A DNA stretch of 64,000 nucleotides from NCBI GenBank assembly GCA_003221695.1, contig QHSX01000041.1, positions 1 to 64,000 of the forward strand, read 5' to 3'. The DNA comes from Candidatus Rokuibacteriota bacterium. Its GTDB lineage: Bacteria; Methylomirabilota; Methylomirabilia; Rokubacteriales; CSP1-6. The notes beneath the pieces were generated by a model. That model did no database searches, was not told where the DNA came from, and was given only the letters and a program-made list of their open reading frames with translations. The position numbers were made by a program, and so were the translations under genes. This document shows, piece by piece, positions 24,678 to 33,570 of the stretch (position 1 is the stretch's first letter; each line of letters starts with the position of its first letter).

Positions 24678-25346
24678 CTACGCGCTGGGCAGCGGCCGGC
24701 CGCCCCAGCGCTCCAGCGTCGCGAACTCCGCCACCGTCTTGCGCTTGAGCTTCGTGAGCGCCCGCAGCGGGCGCCCGAACGGCATGACGGCGGCCACGGC
24801 GATGTGGCGCGGGAGGCTGAGCAGCTCCTGGACTTTCGGTTCCTGGGCCACGGCCAGCGTTGTGATCGTCCCGCCGTAGCCTTCGTGACGCGCGGCCATG
24901 AGGATGTTCCAGGCGAACGGGTAGATCGAGGCGCCGCTGATCACGCCGACGCGAGTGAGCAACTGGTCCATCGACGCCACGACCTTGAGGTCGACGCAGA
25001 CGACGAGGACGACCGGCGCCTTCACGAACGGCTCGGTGAGCCGGGCCGGCGGTGACGTGCGCTCGATGGTCACGGCGTCCACAATGGTGGGGTCGATCGT
25101 GTTCCAGGGGTTCTCGCCGGCCTGGACCTGCGCGGCGTAGCGCTTGGCAGCGGGCGCGGAGCAATCGGAGAGCGCCTTGCGGGTCGCGGGATCACGGACG
25201 ACGATGACGCGCCAGCCCTGGCGGTTGCCGCCGCTGGGCGCGAAGCGCGCGTGGTCCAGGATCTTGAACAGCACCGCGTCGGGCACCGGCTCGTCGGTAA
25301 ACTCGCGCGCGGCGAACGTCGTCCGCATCACCTCGTAGAGCTCCAT
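24678..25346 (-). CDS. Nitroreductase family protein
   Basis: A 222-residue FMN-dependent nitroreductase-fold protein starting at ATG 25346 behind GAGGAGG. The frame is open 40 codons further but those residues are not family-like. The N-terminal motif FAAREFTDEPVP and ARFAPSGGNRQGWRVIVVRD are the usual FMN and NAD(P)H site elements. A late GGTITT and FGRPLRALTKLKRK complete the fold. It likely reduces nitroaromatics, quinones or similar electrophiles in the cytoplasm. It lies upstream of the ligase gene on the same strand with a 125-bp gap. Confidence 0.85.
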   Translation of the reverse strand: MELYEVMRTTFAAREFTDEPVPDAVLFKILDHARFAPSGGNRQGWRVIVVRDPATRKALSDCSAPAAKRYAAQVQAGENPWNTIDPTIVDAVTIERTSPPARLTEPFVKAPVVLVVCVDLKVVASMDQLLTRVGVISGASIYPFAWNILMAARHEGYGGTITTLAVAQEPKVQELLSLPRHIAVAAVMPFGRPLRALTKLKRKTVAEFATLERWGGRPLPSA

Positions 25347-25628
25347 GACCGCCTCCTCACTGGTGCGGAATGGTCGCTCATTGCAGGTCTCACTGGCAAG
25401 CAGGGAGGAAGCGTCCACTACTTCGCCTTCCGCCGCGCGTCGCCCGTCGCTCGCCAGAGATACCACGCGGCCACCTACAGCGAGGTGTGTCCGTCATCAG
25501 GTGCCCAGTGTGAAGCGGAAGGGAGCGGTGATCCCTGGCTCAGGCACCGAGCGCTCGCGAAATTTGCCCTGATCCCCTTCAAGCCGGGATGGCGTAGTGG
25601 AGGTTGGCCGCGATCCAGCCCGTATAGG

Positions 25629-26573
25629 CTACGACGTCTGGATCGCGGAGAGGCGCCAGGGAGTGGGGCCGACCGGGCGCGTGAAGGTCCAGTACTCCTC
25701 GACGTCCTGTGGCGTTCTGGACCCGTCGACGAGATTCCTGGTCGTGTCGTCGAGCGTGTAATCGACGAGGGACGCGGCAACGTACACCGTCGCCCAGTCC
25801 TGGCCGCTCTCCTGCCACGCCTCCGTCACGTCGGCGCGCTTGAACTGGATCTGCTCGACCCGGTTCGTCTGGCGCGCGCTCCGGAGCCGGTCGCACTGAG
25901 CCTGGAGCCGCGCGTACTCCTGCGGCGTGAGCCGGTCGTTGAGGGTGCTCATGTCGCGCCGCCCGACACCCTCTTGGACGTCGACGAACACGCGCTGTAC
26001 CCACCGGGCGAAGGCCGTGGGGTCGAAGCCAGGGTCCATCTGGCGAATGTGGGCGATCCCGCGCTCAAGGTCGGAGGACGCGGCCGGCGCCTCCACCGCG
26101 GTCGCCCCGCTCGACCATCTCTCACTCCCGTCGCCGGCGCCGTAGGCGCTCGCCCCGGCGCCCGCGTACGCCGGCTCGGGCGCGGTGTGGCGCCCGCGGA
26201 AGGCGCGCAGTAGGAGGAAGATGCCGCCGCCGATGAGCAGGATCTCGAGGAGACCGACGCCCCCGCCGAAGCCCTGGCCCATGCCGCCGAACAGGAGCGA
26301 ACCGATGAGGCCGCCGAGCGCGAACCCGGCGATGCCGCCCATGAGGCCGCCGAAGATACCCGGCCGCTGCGGCGCGGGCTGGGCGGACGGACGCGCGGGG
26401 CTCATCGGGTTCGCGGGCGCGACAGGCGAGGGGGCCGGCCGCGCCGGGGCCGAGTAGGACCGCGAACCGCGGCTTCCACCGCCTCCCGCGCGCGCCCACA
26501 ATGTCCCCGTGTCGACGAGCAGCAGCGAAACGAGCGTCAGGCCAAGCAGTGTCAGAAGGGCTCGAGACTTCAT
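25629..26573 (-). CDS. Tim44-like domain membrane protein
   Basis: A 314-residue protein. An N-terminal signal or anchor (LLTLLGLTLVSLLLV) is followed by a low-complexity GGGGSRGSRS and Pro/Ala-rich linker, a glycine-rich membrane segment (residues ~75-125, GLIGSLLFGG and ILLIGGGIFLLL), then a C-terminal Tim44-like domain (residues ~170-314) with FDPTAFARWVQRVFVDVQ and VEEYWTFTRP. This domain order is typical of bacterial Tim44-like proteins of unknown role, possibly in membrane-protein quality control. It is monocistronic, with 282 bp of unassigned sequence downstream (25347-25628). Confidence 0.82.
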   Translation of the reverse strand: MKSRALLTLLGLTLVSLLLVDTGTLWARAGGGGSRGSRSYSAPARPAPSPVAPANPMSPARPSAQPAPQRPGIFGGLMGGIAGFALGGLIGSLLFGGMGQGFGGGVGLLEILLIGGGIFLLLRAFRGRHTAPEPAYAGAGASAYGAGDGSERWSSGATAVEAPAASSDLERGIAHIRQMDPGFDPTAFARWVQRVFVDVQEGVGRRDMSTLNDRLTPQEYARLQAQCDRLRSARQTNRVEQIQFKRADVTEAWQESGQDWATVYVAASLVDYTLDDTTRNLVDGSRTPQDVEEYWTFTRPVGPTPWRLSAIQTS

Positions 26574-26932
26574 GGGCGCACCTCCGCCCCCATTCTACGC
26601 TTATGCGGTCGCACCGACCCGCCGCCTGAAGAAGAGCGATCTCCCCCCCGTTTCCCTTCGAACGACGTTTTTCGGAACCAGCGTGGGGGCGAGCAGAGTT
26701 AATTGCCCGTCGTCCGCGTGCCAGCAGGGACTAAACCCACGAGGTGAGCCGAGGTACAGGCTCGGCGGGAGGGGACGAGTTCAACGCTCTGCTCGTTTCT
26801 CTCCACTCTCGCTGGAGACCATCGGCCACCCATCGTCGCGCGACGAGCCCTCGTACCTCAGGGTCGAGGCCAGTGAGATCAATTCGGTGGAATTCGTTGG
26901 TACGCGCGTGAATCCCTCCGCCGGGCGCACGC

Positions 26933-26961
26933 TTGACTCGTCCCGTAATCAACCATATGTT
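26933..26961 (+). promoter_or_regulatory. Sigma70-type promoter of the tetR-efflux operon
   Basis: TTGACT (26933-26938) and TATGTT (26956-26961) are separated by exactly 17 bp, 50 bp upstream of the TetR start. They match the -35 consensus at five positions and the -10 consensus at four. This is among the clearest promoter patterns in the window. Confidence 0.6.
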
Positions 26962-26971
26962 TAGTTAACAT
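26957..26971 (+). promoter_or_regulatory. Candidate TetR operator
   Basis: The 15-bp sequence ATGTTTAGTTAACAT is a near-perfect palindrome (six of seven pairs) overlapping the -10 box and the expected transcription start. TetR-family regulators commonly repress their own operon by binding such sites. Confidence 0.5.
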
Positions 26972-27011
26972 CGCCGATGGAAAGACAATCGATCGCGAGG
27001 AGAGACGCCGA

Positions 27012-27689
27012 ATGACGTCTGCCGCTCGAATTGGAAGCCACCGCGCCCGCCGCCGCGATGCCGCCGCCACGCGCGAGGCGCTGCTCGCCGCCGGCACCGA
27101 GCTCTTCGCCGAGCGCGGCTACGACGGCGTGCCGGTCGCGGCGATCGCCCAGAAGGCTGCCGTCAACAAGGCGATGATCAACTATCACTTCGGTGGCAAG
27201 CGAAACCTCTACCTGGCCATCGTGAGCGCGACGTTCGGCGAGATGGTCGCGAGCGTGGAGCGGCTCGCGGCGTCGCCACGGCCGGCGCCGGAGGTGCTGC
27301 GCGAGCTGATCGCGGTCGTGGGCGAGATCGCCACGCGGCGCCACCCGCACTTCTGCTCGATGATGCTGCGCGAGGTCCTTGCGGGCGGCAAGCACCTGGA
27401 CCCGGCGCTGATCGACAAGCCGGCGCGGATCCTCGGCGCCGTGCAGCGCATCGTGGCGCGCGGCGTGAGCGACGGTGATTTCCGCCCCGTCGATCCGCTG
27501 CTGACGCATCTGAGCCTCGTCGGCAGCCTCGTGTTCTTCTTCGCCACGGCGCGGTTCCGCGAGCGTGTGCTCGCCAAGCGGCGCCCGGCGATCAAGCCGC
27601 CGGACGCCGCGGCGTACGTGAAGCACATCCAGGACCTGCTCACGCACGGGCTCGCGGCCGAGCGTCGGGGCGCGAGGCGCGGCGCATGA
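27012..27689 (+). CDS. cecR: TetR-family regulator (CecR-like)
   Basis: A 225-residue TetR-family protein. The N-terminal helix-turn-helix is clear: TREALLAAGTELFAERGYDG, then VPVAAIAQKAAVNKAMINYHF ending with the typical NYHFGGK. The ligand-binding C-terminal domain (residues ~80-210) contains HPHFCSMMLREVLAGG and FFFATARFRE, like CecR/YbiH. ATGA overlap with the next gene couples it to an HlyD-type adaptor, and the order tetR-MFP-ABC-permease-permease equals E. coli cecR-ybhGFSR. It probably represses this operon through the palindrome at 26957-26971. Confidence 0.85.
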   Translation: MTSAARIGSHRARRRDAAATREALLAAGTELFAERGYDGVPVAAIAQKAAVNKAMINYHFGGKRNLYLAIVSATFGEMVASVERLAASPRPAPEVLRELIAVVGEIATRRHPHFCSMMLREVLAGGKHLDPALIDKPARILGAVQRIVARGVSDGDFRPVDPLLTHLSLVGSLVFFFATARFRERVLAKRRPAIKPPDAAAYVKHIQDLLTHGLAAERRGARRGA

Positions 27690-28876
27690 GCGCGCGCCAG
27701 CGCCGGGTCGCGATCGTTGGCGTGCTCGTGCTCGGCCTCCCCGGGTTCGCCGTGTGGCGCCTCGTCTTGGCACCGCCCGCCGTGCCGCCGGGCGTGATCG
27801 CGGTGAGCGGGCGCATCGAGGGCGACGATGCCGCCGTGGCGGCGAAGACGTCAGGACGGATCCGCGAGATCACCGTGCGGGAGGGTGATCCGGTCGAGGC
27901 CGGGCAGGTCATCGCCGTGCTCGACGACGAGCAGATTCGCGCCCGCGAGGAGCAGGCGTCGGCGGCCGTCCGTCAGGCCGACGCGCGAGTGCGCCTGGCG
28001 CAACACCAGATCGCGGTGCTGAACGAGCAGTTGCAGCAGAACCGGTTTGGCGTGGATCAGGCGCGCGCCGACGCGCAGGGCCGCGTCAGCGAGGCCGAGG
28101 GGAAGCTGGCCGCAGCCGAGGCCCAGCTGGCGCAGGCCGAGGCCTCGCACACCCAGGCGAAGTGGGACCGGGAAGCCATGGGCCGGCTCTTCAAGCGCGA
28201 GCTGGTCGCGGAGCAGGAAGCGCGACGAGCCGAGAGCGCCGAGGAGGCGCAGGCGGCGGTGGTAGCGGCCGCCCGACGTCAAGTCGAAGCGGCACGCGGC
28301 TCGCTCACGGCGGCGCAGGCGAATCTGCTCAACCCGGCGATTCGCTCCTCCCAGGTCGCCGCGGTCCAGGGGCAGATCTTACAGGCGCAGGCGGACATTG
28401 CCGCCGCGCAAGCCGAGGCCGAGCGCGCGCGAGCCTCGCTCCAGGAGGCGCGGGCCAACCAAAAGGATCTCCGCGTCGTCGCGCCGTTCACCGGTACGGT
28501 GGCGACGCGCACGGCCGAGCCGGGCGAGGTGATCACGGCGGGCACCCCGGTCATCACGCTCGTGAACCTGGCCGAGGTCTATCTGCGAGCGTTCGTGCCC
28601 GAGGGACAGATCGGGCGCGTCCGGTTGAGCCAGCCGGCGCGCGTCTACCTCGACTCCGATCCGGCGAAGCCGATCGACGCGTACGTGCTGCGCATCGACC
28701 CGCAAGCGTCGTTCACGCCGGAAAACACCTACTTCCGTGAGGACCGGGTGAAGCAAGTGGTCGGCGTGAAGCTCCGGCTGCGCGGCGCCGTCGGCTTCGC
28801 AAAGCCGGGTATGCCGGCGGACGGCGAGATCCTCGTCGAGGGTCTCCAGTGGCCCCCGCGGCCGACGCACCGATGA
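27686..28876 (+). CDS. ybhG: HlyD-family membrane fusion protein (YbhG-like)
   Basis: A 396-residue periplasmic adaptor. An N-terminal anchor (RRVAIVGVLVLGLPGFAVW) is followed by a biotinyl-lipoyl half (SGRIREITVREGDPVEAG), a long Ala/Gln/Glu-rich coiled-coil hairpin (residues ~95-260), the second lipoyl half (RVVAPFTGTVATRTAEPG) and a beta-barrel region. It would link the inner-membrane ABC exporter to an outer-membrane channel. It starts at ATG overlapping the TetR stop and itself overlaps the ATPase start by four bases. The presence of this adaptor implies a diderm envelope. Confidence 0.88.
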   Translation: MSARQRRVAIVGVLVLGLPGFAVWRLVLAPPAVPPGVIAVSGRIEGDDAAVAAKTSGRIREITVREGDPVEAGQVIAVLDDEQIRAREEQASAAVRQADARVRLAQHQIAVLNEQLQQNRFGVDQARADAQGRVSEAEGKLAAAEAQLAQAEASHTQAKWDREAMGRLFKRELVAEQEARRAESAEEAQAAVVAAARRQVEAARGSLTAAQANLLNPAIRSSQVAAVQGQILQAQADIAAAQAEAERARASLQEARANQKDLRVVAPFTGTVATRTAEPGEVITAGTPVITLVNLAEVYLRAFVPEGQIGRVRLSQPARVYLDSDPAKPIDAYVLRIDPQASFTPENTYFREDRVKQVVGVKLRLRGAVGFAKPGMPADGEILVEGLQWPPRPTHR

Positions 28877-30771
28877 GCGAGCCCGACGTCGCCATCCGCA
28901 CCCGGGCGCTGACGAAGCGGTATGGCGCGCTCGAAGCGGTCCGCTCCATTGACCTCGACGTGCGAGCCGGCGAGATCTTCGGGCTGATCGGGCCGGACGG
29001 CGCCGGGAAGACCTCGACGTTCCAGATCCTCGGCGGCGTGATGGAGGCGACGTCCGGCGCCGCCGAGCTGCTCGGTCAGCCGGCGCGACGGGCGCGGGCG
29101 TACGTCGGCTACCTCACGCAGGTGTTCAGCCTCTACCCGGACCTGAGCGTGGCGGAGAACCTCCGCTACGTCGGGGAGCTGCGGCGCGTGCCGGTGCACC
29201 AGATCGAGCAGCGCGGGAATCGCTATCTCACGATGTTCGGGATGGAACGCTTCACCGAGCGGCTCGCGGGACGGCTCAGCGGCGGCATGAAGCAGAAGCT
29301 GGCACTCGCCTGCGCGCTCGTGACCGAGCCCCGCATTCTCCTGCTCGACGAGCCGACGACGGGCGTCGATCCGGTCTCTCGCCGCGAGTTCTGGGACGCG
29401 CTCGCGCAGCTCTCGAGCCAGGGCATGACGATTCTCCTGGCGACTCCGTATCTCGACGAGGCGGAGCGGTGCCATCGCGTGGCCCTCATGCACGACGGAC
29501 GCCTGCATCGGACCGGCACGCCGGCCGAGCTGCGCCAGTCCCTGGGGCTGCAGCGTCTGGAGGTGCGCGCGCGCGACCTGCGCGGGGCGGAGACCGCCCT
29601 GGCGCAGCGCGACGGGATCGTTGACGTCCAGCGGTTCGGCGACCGCCTCGACGTGCTGGTACACGAGGTGCAGGCCGGAGAGCATGCGGTGCGCGACGCG
29701 CTGGGCCACGCCGTGGAGAGCGTGCGCGCGGCATCACCGACGCTCGAGAACACCTTCGTCGCGATCCTGCGCGGCCTCGAGGGCGACAGGCGCGTGGAGC
29801 CGTTCCCGGACCGCCGCGACGCCGAGCCGGCCGACGATCCGATCGCCATCGGCGCGCGCGGCCTGCGCAAGACGTTCGGCGAGTTCGTCGCGGTCCAGGG
29901 CATCGACCTCGAGGTGCGCTACGGCGAGGTCTACGGCCTGCTCGGCGCCAACGGGGCGGGGAAGACCACGACCATCAAGATGCTCTGCGGCCTGGTGGAG
30001 CCGAGCGAGGGCGAGGTGCGGCTCGCGGGCGAGGTCGGAGCGCTCCGCTCGGAGGGCGTGCGGCAGCAGGTCGGCTACATGTCGCAGAAGTTCTCGCTCT
30101 ACGACGACCTCACCATCAACGAGAACCTCGACTTCTTCGCCGGCGTCTACGGCGTGTCGCCGGGTCGGCGGGCGGCCCGCAAGCGCTGGGTGCTCGAGTT
30201 CGCGGGCCTCGAGGGCCAGGGCGGTCAGCTGACGGGCAGCCTGCCGGGCGGGTGGAAGCAGCGCGTGGCGTTTGGCGCGGCGATCATGCACGAGCCGCGC
30301 GTCCTCTTCCTCGACGAGCCGACGTCCGGCGTGGATCCGATCGCCCGCCGCGCGTTCTGGGCCATGATCAATCAGCTCGCGGACCAGGGCACCGCGATCC
30401 TCGTCACCACGCACTATCTGGAAGAGGCCGAGCAGTGCAACCGTCTGGGGTTCATGGTCGCCGGCGAGCTGGTCGCGGAGGGTACGCCGAGCGGCGTGAA
30501 GGCCACACAAGGCGGCCGCCTGCTCGAGATCCGCGCCGACGAGCCGCTGCGTGCCGTCGCGCTGCTCAAGACGGGGATGGAGCCGTGGCGCGTGTCGCTC
30601 TTCGGCGATCGGATCCACGTCATCGTCGACGGCGATGCGCAGGCGGCGGCTCGTGAGCTCACGGCCAGGCTCGCGCGCGATGGCATCCGCGTGCTCGACG
30701 CGAGGGAGGAGGACTACTCGCTGGAGGACGTCTTCCTCGTCATCGCGGCGAAGGGCGCCGTCGCCGCCTGA
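28873..30771 (+). CDS. ybhF: Tandem ABC exporter ATPase (YbhF-like)
   Basis: A 632-residue protein made of two ATP-binding domains in tandem. Domain 1 has GPDGAGKTS (40-48), signature LSGGMKQKLALACAL and Walker B ILLLDEPTTGVDP; domain 2 (from about residue 330) has GANGAGKTT, LPGGWKQRVAFGAAI and VLFLDEPTSGVDP. The second signature carries Pro in place of Ser. ATG 28873 overlaps the adaptor stop and is preferred to an upstream in-frame start at 28849. It drives the two ABC-2 permeases that follow, in a drug or cation efflux complex like E. coli YbhFSR. Confidence 0.9.
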   Translation: MSEPDVAIRTRALTKRYGALEAVRSIDLDVRAGEIFGLIGPDGAGKTSTFQILGGVMEATSGAAELLGQPARRARAYVGYLTQVFSLYPDLSVAENLRYVGELRRVPVHQIEQRGNRYLTMFGMERFTERLAGRLSGGMKQKLALACALVTEPRILLLDEPTTGVDPVSRREFWDALAQLSSQGMTILLATPYLDEAERCHRVALMHDGRLHRTGTPAELRQSLGLQRLEVRARDLRGAETALAQRDGIVDVQRFGDRLDVLVHEVQAGEHAVRDALGHAVESVRAASPTLENTFVAILRGLEGDRRVEPFPDRRDAEPADDPIAIGARGLRKTFGEFVAVQGIDLEVRYGEVYGLLGANGAGKTTTIKMLCGLVEPSEGEVRLAGEVGALRSEGVRQQVGYMSQKFSLYDDLTINENLDFFAGVYGVSPGRRAARKRWVLEFAGLEGQGGQLTGSLPGGWKQRVAFGAAIMHEPRVLFLDEPTSGVDPIARRAFWAMINQLADQGTAILVTTHYLEEAEQCNRLGFMVAGELVAEGTPSGVKATQGGRLLEIRADEPLRAVALLKTGMEPWRVSLFGDRIHVIVDGDAQAAARELTARLARDGIRVLDAREEDYSLEDVFLVIAAKGAVAA

Positions 30772-30782
30772 CGGCTGGCAGT

Positions 30783-31889
30783 ATGCGACGCATCCTCGCG
30801 CAGACCCGCAAGGAGCTGACCCAGCTCGTGCGCGACCGTCTGGCGCTGGGGCTCGTGCTCGTGTTGCCGGTGTGTCTCACCGCGCTGCTCGGGACGTCGA
30901 TCTCGCTGACCGTGACCGACATCCCGATCGTCATCCAGGATCTCGACCAGACGCCGCTGTCGCGACGCTACGCGGACATGTTCCGTAGCTCGCTCACCTT
31001 CCGCGTCGTCACGCTGCCGCCGGCGACGTCGCCGGCGGCCATGCTGGACCGCGGCACGACGCGCGCGGCGATCATCATCCCGGAGCATTTCGAGCGCCAG
31101 ATCCGCCGCGCGCGGCCAGCCGAAGCGCAGGCGCTCGTCGACGCCACCGATGGCAACACCGCGCGCCTCACGCGGGGCAACGCCGGCCAGATCACCAGCG
31201 CCTTCGCGCAGCAGTTCGCCCGGACGGGCACCCGCGCCACCATCCAGACGGCCACCCGGCTCTGGTTCAATCCCGGCCGCGATCCCGGCAAGTTCTACGG
31301 TCCGGGATTCCTCGTCCTCGGCCTGTCCATCTTCCCGACGGTGATCGCAGCGCTCGCAATGTCGCGCGAGGGCGAGCAGAAGACGATCCTCCAGGTGTAC
31401 GTCTCGAGCATCTCGGCGCACGAGTTCCTGCTCGGAAAGATCCTGGCCGGCATGGCGATCGGGCTCGCGCAGTGCCTGCTGGGCGTGGGCCTCATGTTCA
31501 CGCTCTTCGGCCTTCAGTTCGCCGGCGATCCCACGCCGTTCGTCGCCGGCAGCGTGCTGTACGTCTTCTGCATGGCGGCCTTCGCGTCGCTCGTGGGCGC
31601 GGCCATCCCGAACCAGGCGGCTGCCGTCCAGGCCGTGGCGCTGGGAGGCTTCCTCCTCTCGTTCCTCCTCTCCGGGCTGATCTTCCCGATCGAGAACATT
31701 CCCGACGGCCTGCGGTGGGTCTCGAATCTCGTCCAGGCGCGCTACTACATCGTGATCGTGCGCGACGCCTTTCTGCAGGGCGGCGGCTGGCCCGCCGTGT
31801 GGTGGGCGGTGCTGGCGGTCGGCGCGATCGGCCTCGTGTTCTACGCGCTCGCCTGGCGAACGATGCGCCGGATGCAGGTGAAGGCGTGA
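30783..31889 (+). CDS. ybhS: ABC-2 type exporter permease (YbhS-like)
   Basis: A 368-residue ABC-2 permease. A cytoplasmic N-terminus (RRILAQTRKELTQLVRD) leads into helix 1, then a large periplasmic domain (residues ~45-180), then five helices from about 185 on. The motif ILQVYVSSISAHEFLLGKI and the later LSGLIFPIENIPDGLRWVSN are characteristic of this family. It starts 11 bp after the ATPase and its stop overlaps the GTG of its partner permease. Functions as one half of the export pore. Confidence 0.88.
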   Translation: MRRILAQTRKELTQLVRDRLALGLVLVLPVCLTALLGTSISLTVTDIPIVIQDLDQTPLSRRYADMFRSSLTFRVVTLPPATSPAAMLDRGTTRAAIIIPEHFERQIRRARPAEAQALVDATDGNTARLTRGNAGQITSAFAQQFARTGTRATIQTATRLWFNPGRDPGKFYGPGFLVLGLSIFPTVIAALAMSREGEQKTILQVYVSSISAHEFLLGKILAGMAIGLAQCLLGVGLMFTLFGLQFAGDPTPFVAGSVLYVFCMAAFASLVGAAIPNQAAAVQAVALGGFLLSFLLSGLIFPIENIPDGLRWVSNLVQARYYIVIVRDAFLQGGGWPAVWWAVLAVGAIGLVFYALAWRTMRRMQVKA

Positions 31890-33010
31890 GACGCGTCTGG
31901 AGCGCGCTCTTCGGCGGGCGCTTCTGGGCGCTCGCCCTGAAGGAGCTGCGGCAGATCCGACGGGACCGCCGGCTCACGATCTCGCTCATCGTGCCGCCGA
32001 CGCTGCAAGTGCTGCTGTTCGGCTTCGCGCTGGACTCCGACGTCCGGAACCTCAAGCTCGGCATCGTCGACGAGAGCCGCACGCTCGAGAGCCGTGAGCT
32101 GATCTCCGTGCTGACGCAGAATCGCACGTTCCGGCTGGCCGGCTCCTACCAAACGGCGGCGACGCTCGGCGAGGCGCTCGGCACCGGGCGGCTGGATGTC
32201 GGCGTCGTGGTGCCCTACGACTTCGCCCGGCGGCGCATGCGCGGGCGCCCCGCCACCGTCCAGGTGCTGCTGAACGCGGCGAACGCGAACACCGCGCAGA
32301 TCGCGCAGGGCTACGTCGAGGGCGCCGTCGCCTTCCTCAACCGCGAGGTCAACGGAGGCCGGGCGGCGCCCGTCGAGCTGCGCACGGCCTTCCTGTACAA
32401 CCCCGGGCTGGTCAACGCCTGGTTCGTCGTGACGGGCGTGTTCGGGACGCTGATCATCCTCAACGGCTCGCTCGTCTCCGCGGCCACGATGATCCGCGAG
32501 AAGGAGCGCGGCACGGTCGAGCAGCTGCTGATGACGCCGGCGAGCGCGCTCGAGGTCGTGACCGCGAAGATCGTGCCGCTCTTCGTCCTGCTCATGGCCA
32601 TGGTGGCCCTGGTGCTGGCGGTGGCCCGGCTGGTGTTCGGCGTTCCGCTCCGCGGCAATCCGGCGCTCGTGCTCGCCGCCTGCGCGTGCTGCGTGCTGAC
32701 CGGGATCGGCCTGGGCACGCTCATCTCGACGTTCGTCCGCTCGGCCAACCAGACGCAGCTCATCAGCTTCTTCATCAACCCGCCGCTCGCGATGCTGTCC
32801 GGCGGGCTGACGCCGATCGAGGCGATGCCGAAGTGGGTGCAACCCCTGACGCTCTTCAACCCCATCGCGCACTTCGCCACGATCGCACGCAGCGTGCTGA
32901 TCAAGGGCGCCGGCCTCGATGTCGTCTATCCGAACCTCCTCGCGCTGATCGGCCTCGCGAGCCTCTTCGTTGGCATCAGCGCCTGGCGGTTCCGCCGTCA
33001 GCTCTCTTGA
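31886..33010 (+). CDS. ybhR: ABC-2 type exporter permease (YbhR-like)
   Basis: A 374-residue ABC-2 permease from GTG 31886 overlapping the previous stop (GTGA). The frame is open upstream but only shadows the previous gene. Topology matches its partner: ALALKELRQIRRDRRLTISL before helix 1, a large periplasmic domain, then REKERGTVEQLLMTPASALE, a highly conserved cytoplasmic segment, and LSGGLTPIEAMPKWVQPLT near the end. It completes the cecR-ybhGFSR-like operon. Confidence 0.88.
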   Translation: MRRVWSALFGGRFWALALKELRQIRRDRRLTISLIVPPTLQVLLFGFALDSDVRNLKLGIVDESRTLESRELISVLTQNRTFRLAGSYQTAATLGEALGTGRLDVGVVVPYDFARRRMRGRPATVQVLLNAANANTAQIAQGYVEGAVAFLNREVNGGRAAPVELRTAFLYNPGLVNAWFVVTGVFGTLIILNGSLVSAATMIREKERGTVEQLLMTPASALEVVTAKIVPLFVLLMAMVALVLAVARLVFGVPLRGNPALVLAACACCVLTGIGLGTLISTFVRSANQTQLISFFINPPLAMLSGGLTPIEAMPKWVQPLTLFNPIAHFATIARSVLIKGAGLDVVYPNLLALIGLASLFVGISAWRFRRQLS

Positions 33011-33052
33011 TCAGCAGGAGATCCTTTGCGACACGGTTCAGAGGAGGCATCA

Positions 33053-33547
33053 ATGCGAAAAACGATGCAAAGAATCACCCCGTTCTTGTGGTTCGATACC
33101 CAGGCCGAAGAAGCTGTGAACTTCTATGTGTCGATCTTTAAAAACTCCAGGATCGGAAGCATCGCCCACTATGAAGAAGAGGCGGCAAAGGCCTCCGGAA
33201 GACCAAAGGGATCGGTCATGACGGTGGCATTTGAGCTCGATGGGCAAGAATTCATAGCGTTAAACGGCGGGCCGCTATTCAAATTCACCGAGGCGATCTC
33301 CCTTGTCGTGAACTGCGAGACGCAGGAAGAAGTGGACCACTTTTGGAAGAGGCTCACCGCGGGCGGCCAGGAAGTGCAATGCGGCTGGCTCAAGGACAGA
33401 TTCGGTGTTTCGTGGCAAATCGTTCCCACGGTCTTGGGCGAGATGCTGCAGGACAAGGACCCCGGAAAATCGAGACGGGTCATGGCGGCGATGCTGAAGA
33501 TGAAAAAAATCAACATCGAAGCATTGAAGAAAGCGCACGGGGCGTGA
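33053..33547 (+). CDS. VOC/PhnB-like (glyoxalase superfamily) protein
   Basis: A 164-residue protein starting at ATG 33053 behind AGAGGAGG. QRITPFLWFDTQAEEAVNFY, FELDGQEFIALNGGP and GWLKDRFGVSWQIVP are signatures of the PhnB / 3-demethylubiquinone methyltransferase-like branch of the VOC fold. Members are often of unknown function; some confer resistance or act as isomerases. Codon use is visibly richer in A and T (AAA, GAA, ATT) than the neighbouring operons, suggesting later acquisition. It lies 42 bp after the exporter operon and ends at a palindrome shared with the converging gene. Confidence 0.85.
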   Translation: MRKTMQRITPFLWFDTQAEEAVNFYVSIFKNSRIGSIAHYEEEAAKASGRPKGSVMTVAFELDGQEFIALNGGPLFKFTEAISLVVNCETQEEVDHFWKRLTAGGQEVQCGWLKDRFGVSWQIVPTVLGEMLQDKDPGKSRRVMAAMLKMKKINIEALKKAHGA

Positions 33548-33559
33548 CGTCGGCCGACG
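33548..33559. other. Perfect 12-bp palindrome in a convergent junction
   Basis: CGTCGGCCGACG is perfectly self-complementary and starts right after the VOC stop codon, inside the 23-bp gap to the converging NRDE gene. No T-run follows on either strand. It may mark transcription ends in both directions. Confidence 0.3.
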
Positions 33560-33570
33560 ACAGAATCGGG

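Larger units (their letters stand above)
26574..27011 (+). other. 438-bp intergenic region upstream of the TetR gene
   Basis: The right end holds a promoter and an inverted repeat (listed separately) and the GAGGAGA ribosome-binding site of the TetR gene. The rest is less GC-biased than its surroundings, with CCGAG/CTCGG complementary arms near 26758-26774. A minus-strand reading frame of 73 codons (26731-26952) lacks a ribosome-binding site and recognisable homology, and I do not call it. Confidence 0.5.

Noticed and set aside
25347-25628. Possible gene in the 282-bp gap downstream of the Tim44-like gene
   Set aside because: No frame has a ribosome-binding site or recognisable motif; no convincing hairpin or promoter.
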